Source: Mitsuaria sp. GD03876
GTDB lineage: Bacteria; Pseudomonadota; Gammaproteobacteria; Burkholderiales; Burkholderiaceae_C
Direction: 5' to 3'
Assembly (NCBI RefSeq): GCF_029840635.1
Contig: NZ_JAOCCU010000054.1
Location: 1 to 40,348, forward strand
Length of the DNA: 40,348 bases
Part shown: positions 24,792-33,009 of the stretch, in pieces
Layout: each line of letters opens with the position of its first letter
How positions within the stretch are numbered: position 1 is the stretch's first letter
The notes under the pieces: generated by a model
What the model saw: the letters and a program-made list of their open reading frames with translations, nothing else
Told to the model about the DNA's origin: nothing
Database searches by the model: none
Position numbers and translations under genes: made by a program

Positions 24792-25772
24792 ATGGATACT
24801 TCGGCGCCCTCGCACGGCCCTCCCACGGGGGGCCGGTCGGCCGCAGCCTCCCCCCAACCGGACGAAGATCCCCTCGAGATGCCGCTCAGCCACCTGCTCC
24901 TGTGCCTGTCGATCGCCGCGACCCTGCTGCCGGTGCGCGCGCCCTGGCCCTGGTTCTCGCTGTTGATCATGGCGGTCACCGCCGGCCTGCTGCACGGCCA
25001 GCTCACCGTGGCCGCGATGGTGCCGGTCGCGGCGATGGCGGCGCTGGCGTGGATGGCGCTCGCCGCGCGCCACCGGCCGCGCCGCGAGGCGGTCCTGATG
25101 CTGCTGATGCTGGTCGTGGGCCTGGCGCTGGCGCTGCACGTGCTGCCCGGTTTCCAGAACCCGACCTTCCTGGTCGCCGCGTCGGACCTGCGGCCGCCGT
25201 CGCCGAAGTACCTCAACTTCGACAAGGGCGTGGCCGGCATGCTGATGCTGGCGGTGCTGATGCAACGGCAGCGGCGCCGGCCGGACGGCGCGTTCGGCGA
25301 CGCGCGCGGCGGCGCCCCGGCGCCGGTGCCCTCGCCCGGGCTGCCGTGGGTCGCGCTGCCGGCGGCGATCGTCGCCACCCTGGCGCTGCCCTGGCTGCTG
25401 GCGGTCGCGGGCGGCGTCGGCGTGCCGGCGCTGCGCTGGCCCGACAACGCGGCGCTGTTCCTGTCGGCCAACCTGCTCCTGACCTGCGTCGCCGAGGAAG
25501 CCGCCTTCCGCGGCGTGATCCAGGGCCTGCTGGCGCGCCGGCTGGGCACTGATCTGCGCACCTGGCGCGGCTGGCTGCCGGTGCTGGTCGCGGCGGTGCT
25601 GTTCGGCCTGGCGCACGCGGCCGGCGGGCCGGCCTACGTGGCGCTGGCGACGCTCGCGGGCGTCGGCTACGGCCTGGTCTACGCGCTCAGCGGCCGCATC
25701 GAGGCCGCCATCGGCATCCACTTTGCCCTGAACGCCCTGGTCTTCCTGACGCTGAACACCCGGGTCGGATGA
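24792..25772 (+). CDS. CPBP family intramembrane glutamic protease
   Basis: A 326-residue membrane protease of the CPBP (CAAX/Abi) family. About eight transmembrane segments, e.g. AATLLPVRAPWPWFSLLIMAV and AALFLSANLLLTCVA. Catalytic motifs EEAAFRG (motif 1, EExxxR), FGLAHAAGG (motif 2) and HFALNALVF (motif 3, HxxxN) are all present. Start ATG 24792 follows a -10-like hexamer by 7 nt; ATG 24879 (MPLSHLL) would remove a Pro/Ser-rich N-terminus and is also possible. Substrate unknown. Confidence 0.9.
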   Translation: MDTSAPSHGPPTGGRSAAASPQPDEDPLEMPLSHLLLCLSIAATLLPVRAPWPWFSLLIMAVTAGLLHGQLTVAAMVPVAAMAALAWMALAARHRPRREAVLMLLMLVVGLALALHVLPGFQNPTFLVAASDLRPPSPKYLNFDKGVAGMLMLAVLMQRQRRRPDGAFGDARGGAPAPVPSPGLPWVALPAAIVATLALPWLLAVAGGVGVPALRWPDNAALFLSANLLLTCVAEEAAFRGVIQGLLARRLGTDLRTWRGWLPVLVAAVLFGLAHAAGGPAYVALATLAGVGYGLVYALSGRIEAAIGIHFALNALVFLTLNTRVG

Positions 25773-25855
25773 GGCGGCCGTACACGGTTCGTGTGTCGAC
25801 TGTGTGCGGATTGTTGCCAGTGGCGACCGGGCCGGGACGGGGCGCGGGGACTGAC

Positions 25856-25861
25856 GATAAT
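25856..25861 (+). promoter_or_regulatory. -10-like GATAAT of mrcA
   Basis: GATAAT lies 26 nt before the mrcA ATG; no matching -35 box is seen. Upstream at 25782-25794 ACACG-GTT-CGTGT forms a small inverted repeat that could be a regulator site. Confidence 0.35.
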
Positions 25862-25887
25862 CCGCCGACCTGAACTCGGCGCCCCGC

Positions 25888-28341
25888 ATGCAGCAGATCG
25901 CTCATTACGTCCGCACCGTCGCCCGTTCCGTGGCCGGCCTGTTCCTGGCGCTGTGGCGCCGCACCGCGCCGATGCGCGCCGCGCTGCGCACGCTGCCCGC
26001 CTGGAAGCGCATCGCCATCTGGTCCGGCACCGGCGTGCTGGCCCTCGCGCTGCTGGTGGCCGGCGCGGCGGCGGTGGTCTGGCCGGGCCTGCCCGACCTG
26101 GACCGGCTGACCGACTACAACCCCAAGCAGCCGCTGCGCGTCTACACCGAGGACGGCCAGTTGCTGGCCGAATTCGGCGCCGAGCGCCGCAGCTACCTGC
26201 CGCTGGAGAAGATCCCCAAGCAGATGCAGCTGGCGCTGCTGGCGGTCGAGGACGCGAACTTCTACGAGCACCAGGGCGTCTCCTTCACCGGCATCTTCCG
26301 GGCGGCGATCGCCAACGTGTTCTCGTCGCGCAGCCAGGGGGCCTCGACGATCACGCAGCAGCTCGCCCGTGACCTCTACCTGACCAAGAAGAAGCTCTAC
26401 ACCCGCAAGTTCGTCGAGATCCTGCTGGCCTTCAAGATCGAGCGCCAGCTCTCCAAGGACAAGATCCTGGAGGTCTACATGAACCAGATCTACCTGGGGC
26501 AGCGGGCCTACGGCTTCGAGGCGGCGGCGCAGGCCTACTACGGCAAGTCGCTCAAGGACCTGTCGATCGGCGAGACGGCGATGCTGGCCGGGCTGCCGCA
26601 GAACCCCTACTACGCCAACCCGCTGATGAACCTGCCGCGCGCGCAGCGCCGCCAGGCGGTGGTGCTGCAGCGGATGGTGGACGTCGGGATGGTCACGCCG
26701 GAGCAGGCGCAGCAGGCCCGCGACGAGCCGGTCAAGCTGCGCAGCGCGCAGGAGCAGCGCCTGCCCTTCGGCCAGTACGCCGCCGAGATGGTGCGCCAGG
26801 TGGTGCACGCCCAGTACGGCGACGAGGCCTACAGCCGCGGCCTGCGCGTGACGACGACGCTGCGCATGGACGACCAGGTGGCCGCGTACAAGGCGCTGCG
26901 CCGCACGCTGATGGACTACGAGCGCCGCAAGGCCTGGCGCGGTCCGGAGGGCGAGGTCGACCTGCCCGCCGGCATGGACGCGCAGGACCAGGACAGCGCG
27001 ATCGCGCAGGCGCTCAACGAGCATCCCGACAACGACGACCTGCGCGCCGCGGTGGTGACGCAGGTCGCCAGCAACCGCCTGCAGGCGACGCTGGCCGACG
27101 GCGACGACATCGAGATCAAGGGCGACGGCCTGCGCTCGGTGCTGTCAGCGCTGCCGGAGAAGGCCAAGCCCAACCTGCGCATCCAGCGCGGCTCGATCAT
27201 CCGCGTGCTGCGCGGCAATCCGACCAAGGAGTTCCCCAAGGGCGCCTGGGCGGTCACGCAGTCGCCGGAGGCCGAAGGCGCGCTGGTCTCGGTCGAGCCC
27301 GACAGCGGCAAGATCCTGGCGCTGGTCGGCGGCTTCGACTTCAGCCGCAACCAGTTCAACCACGCGACGCAGGCCTGGCGGCAGCCGGGCTCGAGCTTCA
27401 AGCCCTTCCTGTACTCGGCGGCGATGGAGGCCGGCGCGAGCCCCGCGACGCTGGTCGACGACGCGCCGATCAGCGTCGGCGACTGGAATCCGCGCAACTC
27501 GGACGGCCAGTTCGACGGCCCGCTGACGCTGCGCCAGGCGCTGGCCAAGTCCAAGAACATGGTCACGATCCGGGTGCTGGAACAGCTGACGCCGGACCGC
27601 GGCCGGTCCTGGGCCGGCAAGTTCGGCCTGGACGTCGACAAGCAGCCCGACAACCTGACGCTGGCGCTGGGCTCGGGCTCGGTGACGCCGCTGCAGATGG
27701 CCAGCGCGTACTCGGTCTTCGCCAACGGCGGCTACCTGCTCAAGCCGCTGCTGGTCACGAAGATCGTCGACGCGCAGAACCAGGTGCTGTTCCAGGCCGA
27801 GCCCGAGAAGCTCACCGACGACCGCCGCGCGATCAGCGAGCGCAACGCGTTCATCACCGGCTCGCTACTGCGCGAGGTGGCGATCCGGGGCACGGCCTAC
27901 AAGGCCAGCGCGTCGCTCAAGCGCTACGACCTGTACGGCAAGACCGGCACGACCAACGACGCGGTGGACGCCTGGTTCGCCGGCTTCCAGCGCCGCGTGG
28001 CGACGGTCGTGTGGATCGGCTACGACCAGCCGCGCAGCCTGGGCGCCGGCGAGTCCGGCGGCGGCGTGGCGCTGCCGGCCTGGATCGACTACATGGCGGT
28101 GGCGCTCAAGGGCATCTCGCCCTCCGAGATCGAGCCGCCCCGGGATGGCGGGCTGGTCCAGCAGGAAGGCCCGTACGGTCCGGACTGGGTCTACAGCGAG
28201 TTCGCCGGCGACGCGGGCCTGAAGACGATCGGGCCGATGCCGCCGCCGCTGCCGGCGTCCGACGCGGCGTCGGGGCCGGGCACCGGCGCCTCCGGCGTGC
28301 CGCCGTCCTGGTGGATGGGCGGCGAACGCGGCGGCCAGTGA
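25888..28341 (+). CDS. mrcA: Penicillin-binding protein 1A (bifunctional transglycosylase/transpeptidase)
   Basis: An 817-residue class A PBP. A cytosolic basic N-terminus and one transmembrane helix (IAIWSGTGVLALALLVAGAAAVVW) lead to the GT51 glycosyltransferase: VEDANFYEHQGVS (catalytic Glu), GASTITQQLARDLYL, KKLYTRKFVEI and YLGQRAYGFEAAAQAYYGK. After the linker and OB-like domain comes the transpeptidase with S502SFK (nucleophile motif SxxK), S555KN and K685TGTTNDAVDAWFAG. The acidic, Pro/Gly-rich tail is about 90 residues long. It is followed by a separate gene behind a strong ribosome site. Confidence 0.96.
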   Translation: MQQIAHYVRTVARSVAGLFLALWRRTAPMRAALRTLPAWKRIAIWSGTGVLALALLVAGAAAVVWPGLPDLDRLTDYNPKQPLRVYTEDGQLLAEFGAERRSYLPLEKIPKQMQLALLAVEDANFYEHQGVSFTGIFRAAIANVFSSRSQGASTITQQLARDLYLTKKKLYTRKFVEILLAFKIERQLSKDKILEVYMNQIYLGQRAYGFEAAAQAYYGKSLKDLSIGETAMLAGLPQNPYYANPLMNLPRAQRRQAVVLQRMVDVGMVTPEQAQQARDEPVKLRSAQEQRLPFGQYAAEMVRQVVHAQYGDEAYSRGLRVTTTLRMDDQVAAYKALRRTLMDYERRKAWRGPEGEVDLPAGMDAQDQDSAIAQALNEHPDNDDLRAAVVTQVASNRLQATLADGDDIEIKGDGLRSVLSALPEKAKPNLRIQRGSIIRVLRGNPTKEFPKGAWAVTQSPEAEGALVSVEPDSGKILALVGGFDFSRNQFNHATQAWRQPGSSFKPFLYSAAMEAGASPATLVDDAPISVGDWNPRNSDGQFDGPLTLRQALAKSKNMVTIRVLEQLTPDRGRSWAGKFGLDVDKQPDNLTLALGSGSVTPLQMASAYSVFANGGYLLKPLLVTKIVDAQNQVLFQAEPEKLTDDRRAISERNAFITGSLLREVAIRGTAYKASASLKRYDLYGKTGTTNDAVDAWFAGFQRRVATVVWIGYDQPRSLGAGESGGGVALPAWIDYMAVALKGISPSEIEPPRDGGLVQQEGPYGPDWVYSEFAGDAGLKTIGPMPPPLPASDAASGPGTGASGVPPSWWMGGERGGQ

Positions 28342-28367
28342 TCCGGGATCTCCAAGGAGGCATGCCC

Positions 28368-29174
28368 ATGAAGCCACGTCTTGCCGCCGGCGCCCTCGGG
28401 GCGCTGCTGGTCGCCCTGTCGGCATCGAGCGCCCGCGCGGCCGACGATGCCGACGCGATCCAGCCGGACCAGCCCGGCATCGTCGAATCGAGCAGCACCG
28501 TCGGCAAGGGCCGCGCGCTGCTGGAGACCGGGCTCGGTTACCAGCGCGACAGGAGCGACGGCGTGCGCAGCCGCTTGTGGTCGACGCCGACGCTGCTGCG
28601 CTTGGGCTTCGCCGAGGACTGGGAGTTCCGCGTCGAGACCGACGGCTACCAGCGCCTGCGCACGACCGACGCCACCGGCACGGCGCGCGCCAGCGGCTGG
28701 GCGGACACGGCGCTGGGCGTGAAGTGGCATGTGCAGGACGGCGACGCGGACACGAACAAGCCGGGCCTGGCCTGGCTGCTGCACGTGGACATGGACAGCG
28801 GCTCGTCGGCCTTCCGGGGCCAGGGCTTGCGGCCGTCGCTGCGGCTGACGGCGGAGTGGGACCTGCCGCACGACTGGTCGGCCGGCGTGATCGGCGGGCT
28901 GTACCGCGACAGCCGCGACGACGGCAAGCACTTCGTCGGCGGCATCCTCGGCGCCTCGCTGGGCTGGCCGATCGCCGAGCGATGGAAGGGCTACGTCGAG
29001 ATCGCCGGCGACCAACTGGCCTCCACCCGCAACGGCGGGCGCAGCGTGTCGGCCGGCAGCGGCGTCACCTGGCTGGTCGACCGCCGGCTGCAGCTCGATG
29101 CCTCGCTCAACCGCGGACTGACGAAGCAGACCGCGGACTGGGTGCTGGGGCTGGGCGTCTCGATCGGGTTCTGA
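28368..29174 (+). CDS. Exported beta-rich outer-membrane protein (phenol_MetA_deg-like)
   Basis: A 268-residue exported protein. Signal peptide about residues 1-26 (LGALLVALSASSARAADD). The mature part is made of alternating beta strands with aromatic and charged ends (RALLETGLGYQRDRSDG, LRLGFAEDWEFRVETDGY, GWADTALGVKWHVQDGD, ADWVLGLGVSIGF), consistent with a transporter-like porin of the Phenol_MetA_deg family. ATG 28368 is preferred over 28362 because AAGGAGG (28354-28360) is 7 nt upstream. The last codons form the first unit of an 11-bp DNA repeat. Substrate unknown. Confidence 0.75.
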   Translation: MKPRLAAGALGALLVALSASSARAADDADAIQPDQPGIVESSSTVGKGRALLETGLGYQRDRSDGVRSRLWSTPTLLRLGFAEDWEFRVETDGYQRLRTTDATGTARASGWADTALGVKWHVQDGDADTNKPGLAWLLHVDMDSGSSAFRGQGLRPSLRLTAEWDLPHDWSAGVIGGLYRDSRDDGKHFVGGILGASLGWPIAERWKGYVEIAGDQLASTRNGGRSVSAGSGVTWLVDRRLQLDASLNRGLTKQTADWVLGLGVSIGF

Positions 29175-29249
29175 TCGGGTTCTGATCGGGTCCTGATCGG
29201 GTCTTGATCGGGCCTTCGTCGAGCCCTGATCGGGCCCGTATCGGGCCCT
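29162..29249 (+). repeat. 11-bp tandem repeat across the stop codon
   Basis: Eight units of 11 bp, the first two identical (GATCGGGTTCT) and later ones drifting to GATCGGGCCCG, start inside the last codons of the porin-like gene and run through its stop into the intergenic region. The final units contain GGGCCC-GTATC-GGGCCC (29232-29248), a possible terminator stem. Confidence 0.8.
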
Positions 29250-29276
29250 TCGCGGGTACTGGCGTGGGGCTGGCCG

Positions 29277-31181
29277 TCAGTTGATGCCGACGTCGGAGAA
29301 CGCCTGCTCGATCGCGGCGATCCGCTTGGCGAGCTCGGCTGGCGTCAGCTTGCGGAACAGGGTCCGCGCGCTGTCGAGCACCGCGCGGCGGCTGTCGGCG
29401 AACTGGGACGTCCGCGACAGGCGTTGCGTCAGCGCCAGGTAGAAGATCGCGGCGACCTCGTCGGGCTTGAAGACCCGCGCCGAAGGCTTGCCGGCGGTCA
29501 GCACGTTGTAGGCCGCCTTGTTGTGGATGCCGCTGTTGATGTGCACGCCGCCGTTGTCGCCGTTGCGCGTGTTGGGCAGCTTGGCGAATTTCTTCATGTG
29601 CGCGGGCTGGCCCTGGGCCGTCGGGTCCTGCATGTCGCGGAAGGGCTGGCCGTTAGCCTGCAGGCCGGCGCCGATCAGCCAGCTCCACTTGCCGACGTCC
29701 GATGTCGGACGGTTGGCGACGATGACGCCGAAGATGTCCGAGTAGGACTCGTTGAGCGCGCCGGACTGGTTCGCGTACTCGAGGCGCGAGGTGTGGTCGG
29801 TCACGCCGTGGAACATCTCGTGGGCCACGATGTCCAGCGCGACGGACATCGACAGCACCACGCCGTCCTTCGTCGTGCGCTGGCCGTAGACCATCTGCGT
29901 GCCGTTCCAGAACGCGTTGACCCACTCGCGGCCGTCGCGGCTGTCCTGCCGGTCGACGCAATTGATGCTCGAGGCCATCAGGCCGCCCTGGTTGTCGATG
30001 TTGTTGCGCTTGAGCACCTGGCGCAGGAAACGCGACACCGCCTCGGCGTTGGCATGCGCGCTGACGGCCGACGGCGAGAAGGTCGGCGGATTCCTGATCG
30101 CCTGGCCCGGCAGCGACCGGTCGTCGGTGACCGGATCGCGGAAGCCGAAGTCGAAGGTCTGCACGTTCAGCGTGGCGTCCATCAGCAGCGTGACCTTGCC
30201 GGTCTTGTCGGACTCGAAGGTGCGGGACTTGCCCAGCCCGTCGATGCCGGTGGAGGTCACCGCCAGCGTCGGGGTGCGCGGCACGGCCACGACGACCTTG
30301 CCGGTGTGGGCGTCGACGATGTAGTCCATCAGCACCGGGGACGGCCCCTTGCGGGTGGGCACGACCGGCACGTCCTCGAGCAGGAACACGAGGCGCCACT
30401 TCGAGGCCGCGGCGTCGTAGTAGTACTGCAGGCGCGGGACGATGCCCTCCAGGCGCTTGTCGTGGCCGGGGAAGTCCTGGACGGCCTTCACCGCGTCGGC
30501 GGCGGCGATCGACGCGACCGGCTTCACGCCGGTCGGCTCGCCCAGCGAGGAGTTGATGCCCACGAGCTGGTTCTGCTCGTCGAGCTCGACGGTCACCAGC
30601 GAGCCGTAGACGGGGATCTTCCCGAAGGTCTGGCGGAACTTGACCGTGGTGGTGCCGGTCAGCGGGATCGCCTCGGCGCCGAGGCTCTTGAACTCGCTGG
30701 GCAACTGGGCCTTGGGCGCCATCGCCGTCGGCGCGGCGAAACGCGGCGTCGCCTTGCTGGCCAGGGCCTGGTCGAGGTAGCCGCGGGCGGCGGCCTCGGG
30801 GTCCATCCGCTTGGCCCCTGCGTTGCCCGCGAAGGAGAAGGCGCGCAGCGACGGGCGGGCGGCTGTCAGCGCCTTCACCGCCGGCTTGGACGCGTCGTCC
30901 AGCGCGTGCAGCGCGAAGGTCTTGAGGCCGTTGCCGGCGGTGCCGCCCTGCGTGAAGCGGGCCACGGGCCGCTTCTCGGCGGCGGCCTTCTTCGCCGGGG
31001 CAGTCTTCGCGGCCGGCGCTGCCTTCTTGGCCGGGGCGGCCTGCTTGGCCGACGCCGTTTTCCTGGCGGGCGCCGCGAACTTCGCCGGAGCGGCCTTCTT
31101 GGCGGGCGCGGCCTTGGCGCTCTTCTTCGCCGCGGTCCTGGTGGCGGCGGTCTTGCGCGCGGCGGTCTTCGCTGTGGCCAT
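29277..31181 (-). CDS. M4 (thermolysin-type) metalloprotease with histone-H1-like Lys/Ala N-terminus
   Basis: A 634-residue zinc metalloprotease. ATG 31181 follows GAAGGAA. Residues 1 to about 73 are Lys/Ala/Pro-rich (repeated AAPAKK units), like the tail of histone H1 or bacterial H1-like proteins, and no signal peptide is seen. Next come propeptide domains: FTP (TVKFRQTFGKIPVYGSLVTVE) and PepSY-like (RLQYYYDAAASKWRLVFLLE). The catalytic domain has H454EMFH458, E478 in ALNESYSD and the DNGGVHINSG acid/base region, all family hallmarks. Export route is unclear; it may act inside the cell, or leave by lysis or another path, as proposed for protealysin-like enzymes. It is divergent from the RNase T2 gene. 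Confidence 0.9.
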   Translation of the reverse strand: MATAKTAARKTAATRTAAKKSAKAAPAKKAAPAKFAAPARKTASAKQAAPAKKAAPAAKTAPAKKAAAEKRPVARFTQGGTAGNGLKTFALHALDDASKPAVKALTAARPSLRAFSFAGNAGAKRMDPEAAARGYLDQALASKATPRFAAPTAMAPKAQLPSEFKSLGAEAIPLTGTTTVKFRQTFGKIPVYGSLVTVELDEQNQLVGINSSLGEPTGVKPVASIAAADAVKAVQDFPGHDKRLEGIVPRLQYYYDAAASKWRLVFLLEDVPVVPTRKGPSPVLMDYIVDAHTGKVVVAVPRTPTLAVTSTGIDGLGKSRTFESDKTGKVTLLMDATLNVQTFDFGFRDPVTDDRSLPGQAIRNPPTFSPSAVSAHANAEAVSRFLRQVLKRNNIDNQGGLMASSINCVDRQDSRDGREWVNAFWNGTQMVYGQRTTKDGVVLSMSVALDIVAHEMFHGVTDHTSRLEYANQSGALNESYSDIFGVIVANRPTSDVGKWSWLIGAGLQANGQPFRDMQDPTAQGQPAHMKKFAKLPNTRNGDNGGVHINSGIHNKAAYNVLTAGKPSARVFKPDEVAAIFYLALTQRLSRTSQFADSRRAVLDSARTLFRKLTPAELAKRIAAIEQAFSDVGIN

Positions 31182-31305
31182 GGCCGTTCCTTCGGTGGGA
31201 CAGGGATGGGCCGGTTTGTACCCCCATGCGGCGCCGGGGGCCTCCGTAGTTTTGATGAGCGCCTCGAGATGACGTACAAAGCCGGCTGTTTTCAGCCTCC
31301 GCCGG

Positions 31306-32328
31306 ATGCCCATGCGCCTCGCCCTTCGAATCGCCGCCCTGTCCCTGCTCGCCCTCGGCGCCCTGCCCTCGTCCTGGGCCGCGCCGGCCAGCGGCACCTT
31401 CACCGCCTCGCGCGCCTGCGAGGCCTTCCAGTCCTTCCGCAAGAGCACCAATCCCGGCGGCGTGAAGCTGTCGCCGGGGACGGGGTACACGATCCTCGAA
31501 TCGCACGACGCGGGCTGGACGCGGGTGCAGGTGCCCGAGGCGAGGCCCGCCGAGCGCTGGGTGCCCAACGACTGCGGCAGCGCGGCCGGCGGCTCGGGCG
31601 GCGCGGGGTCGACGGCGCCGGAGCGCACGCCGACGCCGGACCGCGGGCCCTCGATGTCGGGCCGCGGCGGGATGTGCTCCACGGCCAACGAGTACGACAG
31701 CTTCGTGCTGGCGATGTCGTGGCAGCCGGGCTTCTGCGAGTGGACGGCGGGCGGCAAGCGCGGCAAGCCGGAGTGCGAGGCGATGGAGGACGGCAAGCTG
31801 AAGGTGACCAACCTGACGCTGCACGGCCTGTGGCCCAACCGCCAGCAATGCGGCATCAGCTATGGGAATTGCAGCAGCGCGCCGATGACCTTGTCCAAGG
31901 AGACGATCGCGTACATCGGGCCGTGGATGCCGAATTTCCTCTACGAGAAGGACTTCGGCGAGCACGAGTGGCGCAAGCACGGCACCTGCCAGGCGATGAA
32001 CCCGGACGCGTACTTCCGCCGGGCGGTCGACCTGGTGAAGCAGTTCAACGATTCGGGCGTGGGCAAGTACATCCGGCAGCACATCGGCGGGTCGATCTCG
32101 CGCCGGGCGTTCTACGAGAAGCTGCAGGCCGAGACCGGCAGCGAGGCCTACCGGGACAGCGTGAAGCTGATGTGCTCGGGGCAGTACCTGACCGAGATCC
32201 AGGTGCGGCTGCCGCGGGACTACCGCGCGGGCGGATCGCTGAAGGACCTGCTGGGCGACCAGCCCGGCGGCAGCGGCGGCGGGACCTGCCGGAGCGACGA
32301 GATCCGGATCGAGGCGAGCGGCCGGTAA
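31306..32328 (+). CDS. Ribonuclease T2 family protein, secreted
   Basis: A 340-residue exported RNase. Signal peptide about residues 1-25 (ALSLLALGALPSSWAAP), then an SH3-like region (TASRACEAFQSFRKSTNPGG ... ERWVPNDCG), a Pro/Thr/Gly linker, and the T2 domain with CAS1 NLTLHGLWPN and CAS2 HEWRKHGTC, containing both catalytic His and the Glu/Lys. WQPGFCEW is also typical. Expected products are 2',3'-cyclic nucleotides and 3'-NMPs in the periplasm or medium. ATG 31306 or 31312 is possible. Four bp separate it from the next gene. Confidence 0.93.
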   Translation: MPMRLALRIAALSLLALGALPSSWAAPASGTFTASRACEAFQSFRKSTNPGGVKLSPGTGYTILESHDAGWTRVQVPEARPAERWVPNDCGSAAGGSGGAGSTAPERTPTPDRGPSMSGRGGMCSTANEYDSFVLAMSWQPGFCEWTAGGKRGKPECEAMEDGKLKVTNLTLHGLWPNRQQCGISYGNCSSAPMTLSKETIAYIGPWMPNFLYEKDFGEHEWRKHGTCQAMNPDAYFRRAVDLVKQFNDSGVGKYIRQHIGGSISRRAFYEKLQAETGSEAYRDSVKLMCSGQYLTEIQVRLPRDYRAGGSLKDLLGDQPGGSGGGTCRSDEIRIEASGR

Positions 32329-32332
32329 GGCG

Positions 32333-32863
32333 ATGACCCCGCGTTTCCGAAGCGGCGACTCCTTCGCCGAGGTTCGGGGCTTCGATCACGCCACGTTCTG
32401 CTTCAACTGGATCGGCTTCGTCCTGGGCGGGTTCCCTTGGTTCGCCATCCCCGCCTTCGTGAACTACCCCTGGCGCCCTGTCCTGCTGGCCACGGCAGCC
32501 GGATCGATGCTGGTCGGAGTGCTCATGATCCCGGTCCGATTCCGTGTCTGGATGTCGCCTGGGTCGCTGGTGCTGGAACGCTCCTGGTCCGGCCTGACCT
32601 ACAAGCGCGCCCGGATCACTGCGCTGGACCACGTCAGGTTCGAGGTCTGGGGAACTGGGGATTGGGGCGACGAGGGGCTGTGGCCTTGCGGTCATTACTG
32701 CGAGATCCAGGGCACGACCGAACATGACTGGATGATCGGTTCGCCCGGCACGGCCGACACGTTGGCCCGATGGCTGACCGCCGAGTGGCACCGGCTGACG
32801 CCGCATGCACGACATCACCAAGAACGACATGATGAAACACCGATCGATTCGCTCGCGTCGTGA
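32333..32863 (+). CDS. Membrane protein of unknown function, two TM helices
   Basis: A 176-residue protein. Two adjacent hydrophobic segments (FNWIGFVLGGFPWFAIPAF and VLLATAAGSMLVGVLMIPV) are followed by a beta-rich soluble part (VWMSPGSLVLERSWSGLTYK, HYCEIQGTTEHDWMIG). It starts 4 bp after the RNase T2 stop with AAGG before the ATG, so it may be cotranscribed. Its codon use is a little less GC-biased than its neighbours, in keeping with the unstable region that follows. No family recognised; it recalls PH-like/bPH membrane proteins only in layout. Confidence 0.6.
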   Translation: MTPRFRSGDSFAEVRGFDHATFCFNWIGFVLGGFPWFAIPAFVNYPWRPVLLATAAGSMLVGVLMIPVRFRVWMSPGSLVLERSWSGLTYKRARITALDHVRFEVWGTGDWGDEGLWPCGHYCEIQGTTEHDWMIGSPGTADTLARWLTAEWHRLTPHARHHQERHDETPIDSLAS

Positions 32864-33009
32864 CGCCTCCCTGCGTACCGCGATGGCCGTGCTGCTCGCC
32901 GGCAGCCTCGCCGCCGCAGCTCATGCAGGTGCACACCTTCGGCCCGGACCGGGAGATGACGGCGATGCTCGAAGCGATGACCGCCCTGCGCTGGGAGGAC
33001 GCCGAATGA
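32829..33009 (+). pseudogene. Remnant of a small exported protein gene
   Basis: ATG 32829 or 32832 opens a convincing signal peptide (RTAMAVLLAGSLAAAAHA), after which that frame becomes Gly/Asp/Arg nonsense. One frame over, the sequence reads QLMQVHTFGPDREMTAML and then MTALRWEDAE, a natural-looking end whose TGA overlaps the ATG of the next gene (33006). The two pieces look like the start and end of one gene joined out of frame by a deletion. This is an interpretation, not certain. Confidence 0.4.

Noticed and set aside
29424-32336. 970-codon plus-strand open frame antisense to the M4 protease
   Set aside because: Composition is typical of antisense GC-rich DNA, and the M4 motifs lie on the other strand.
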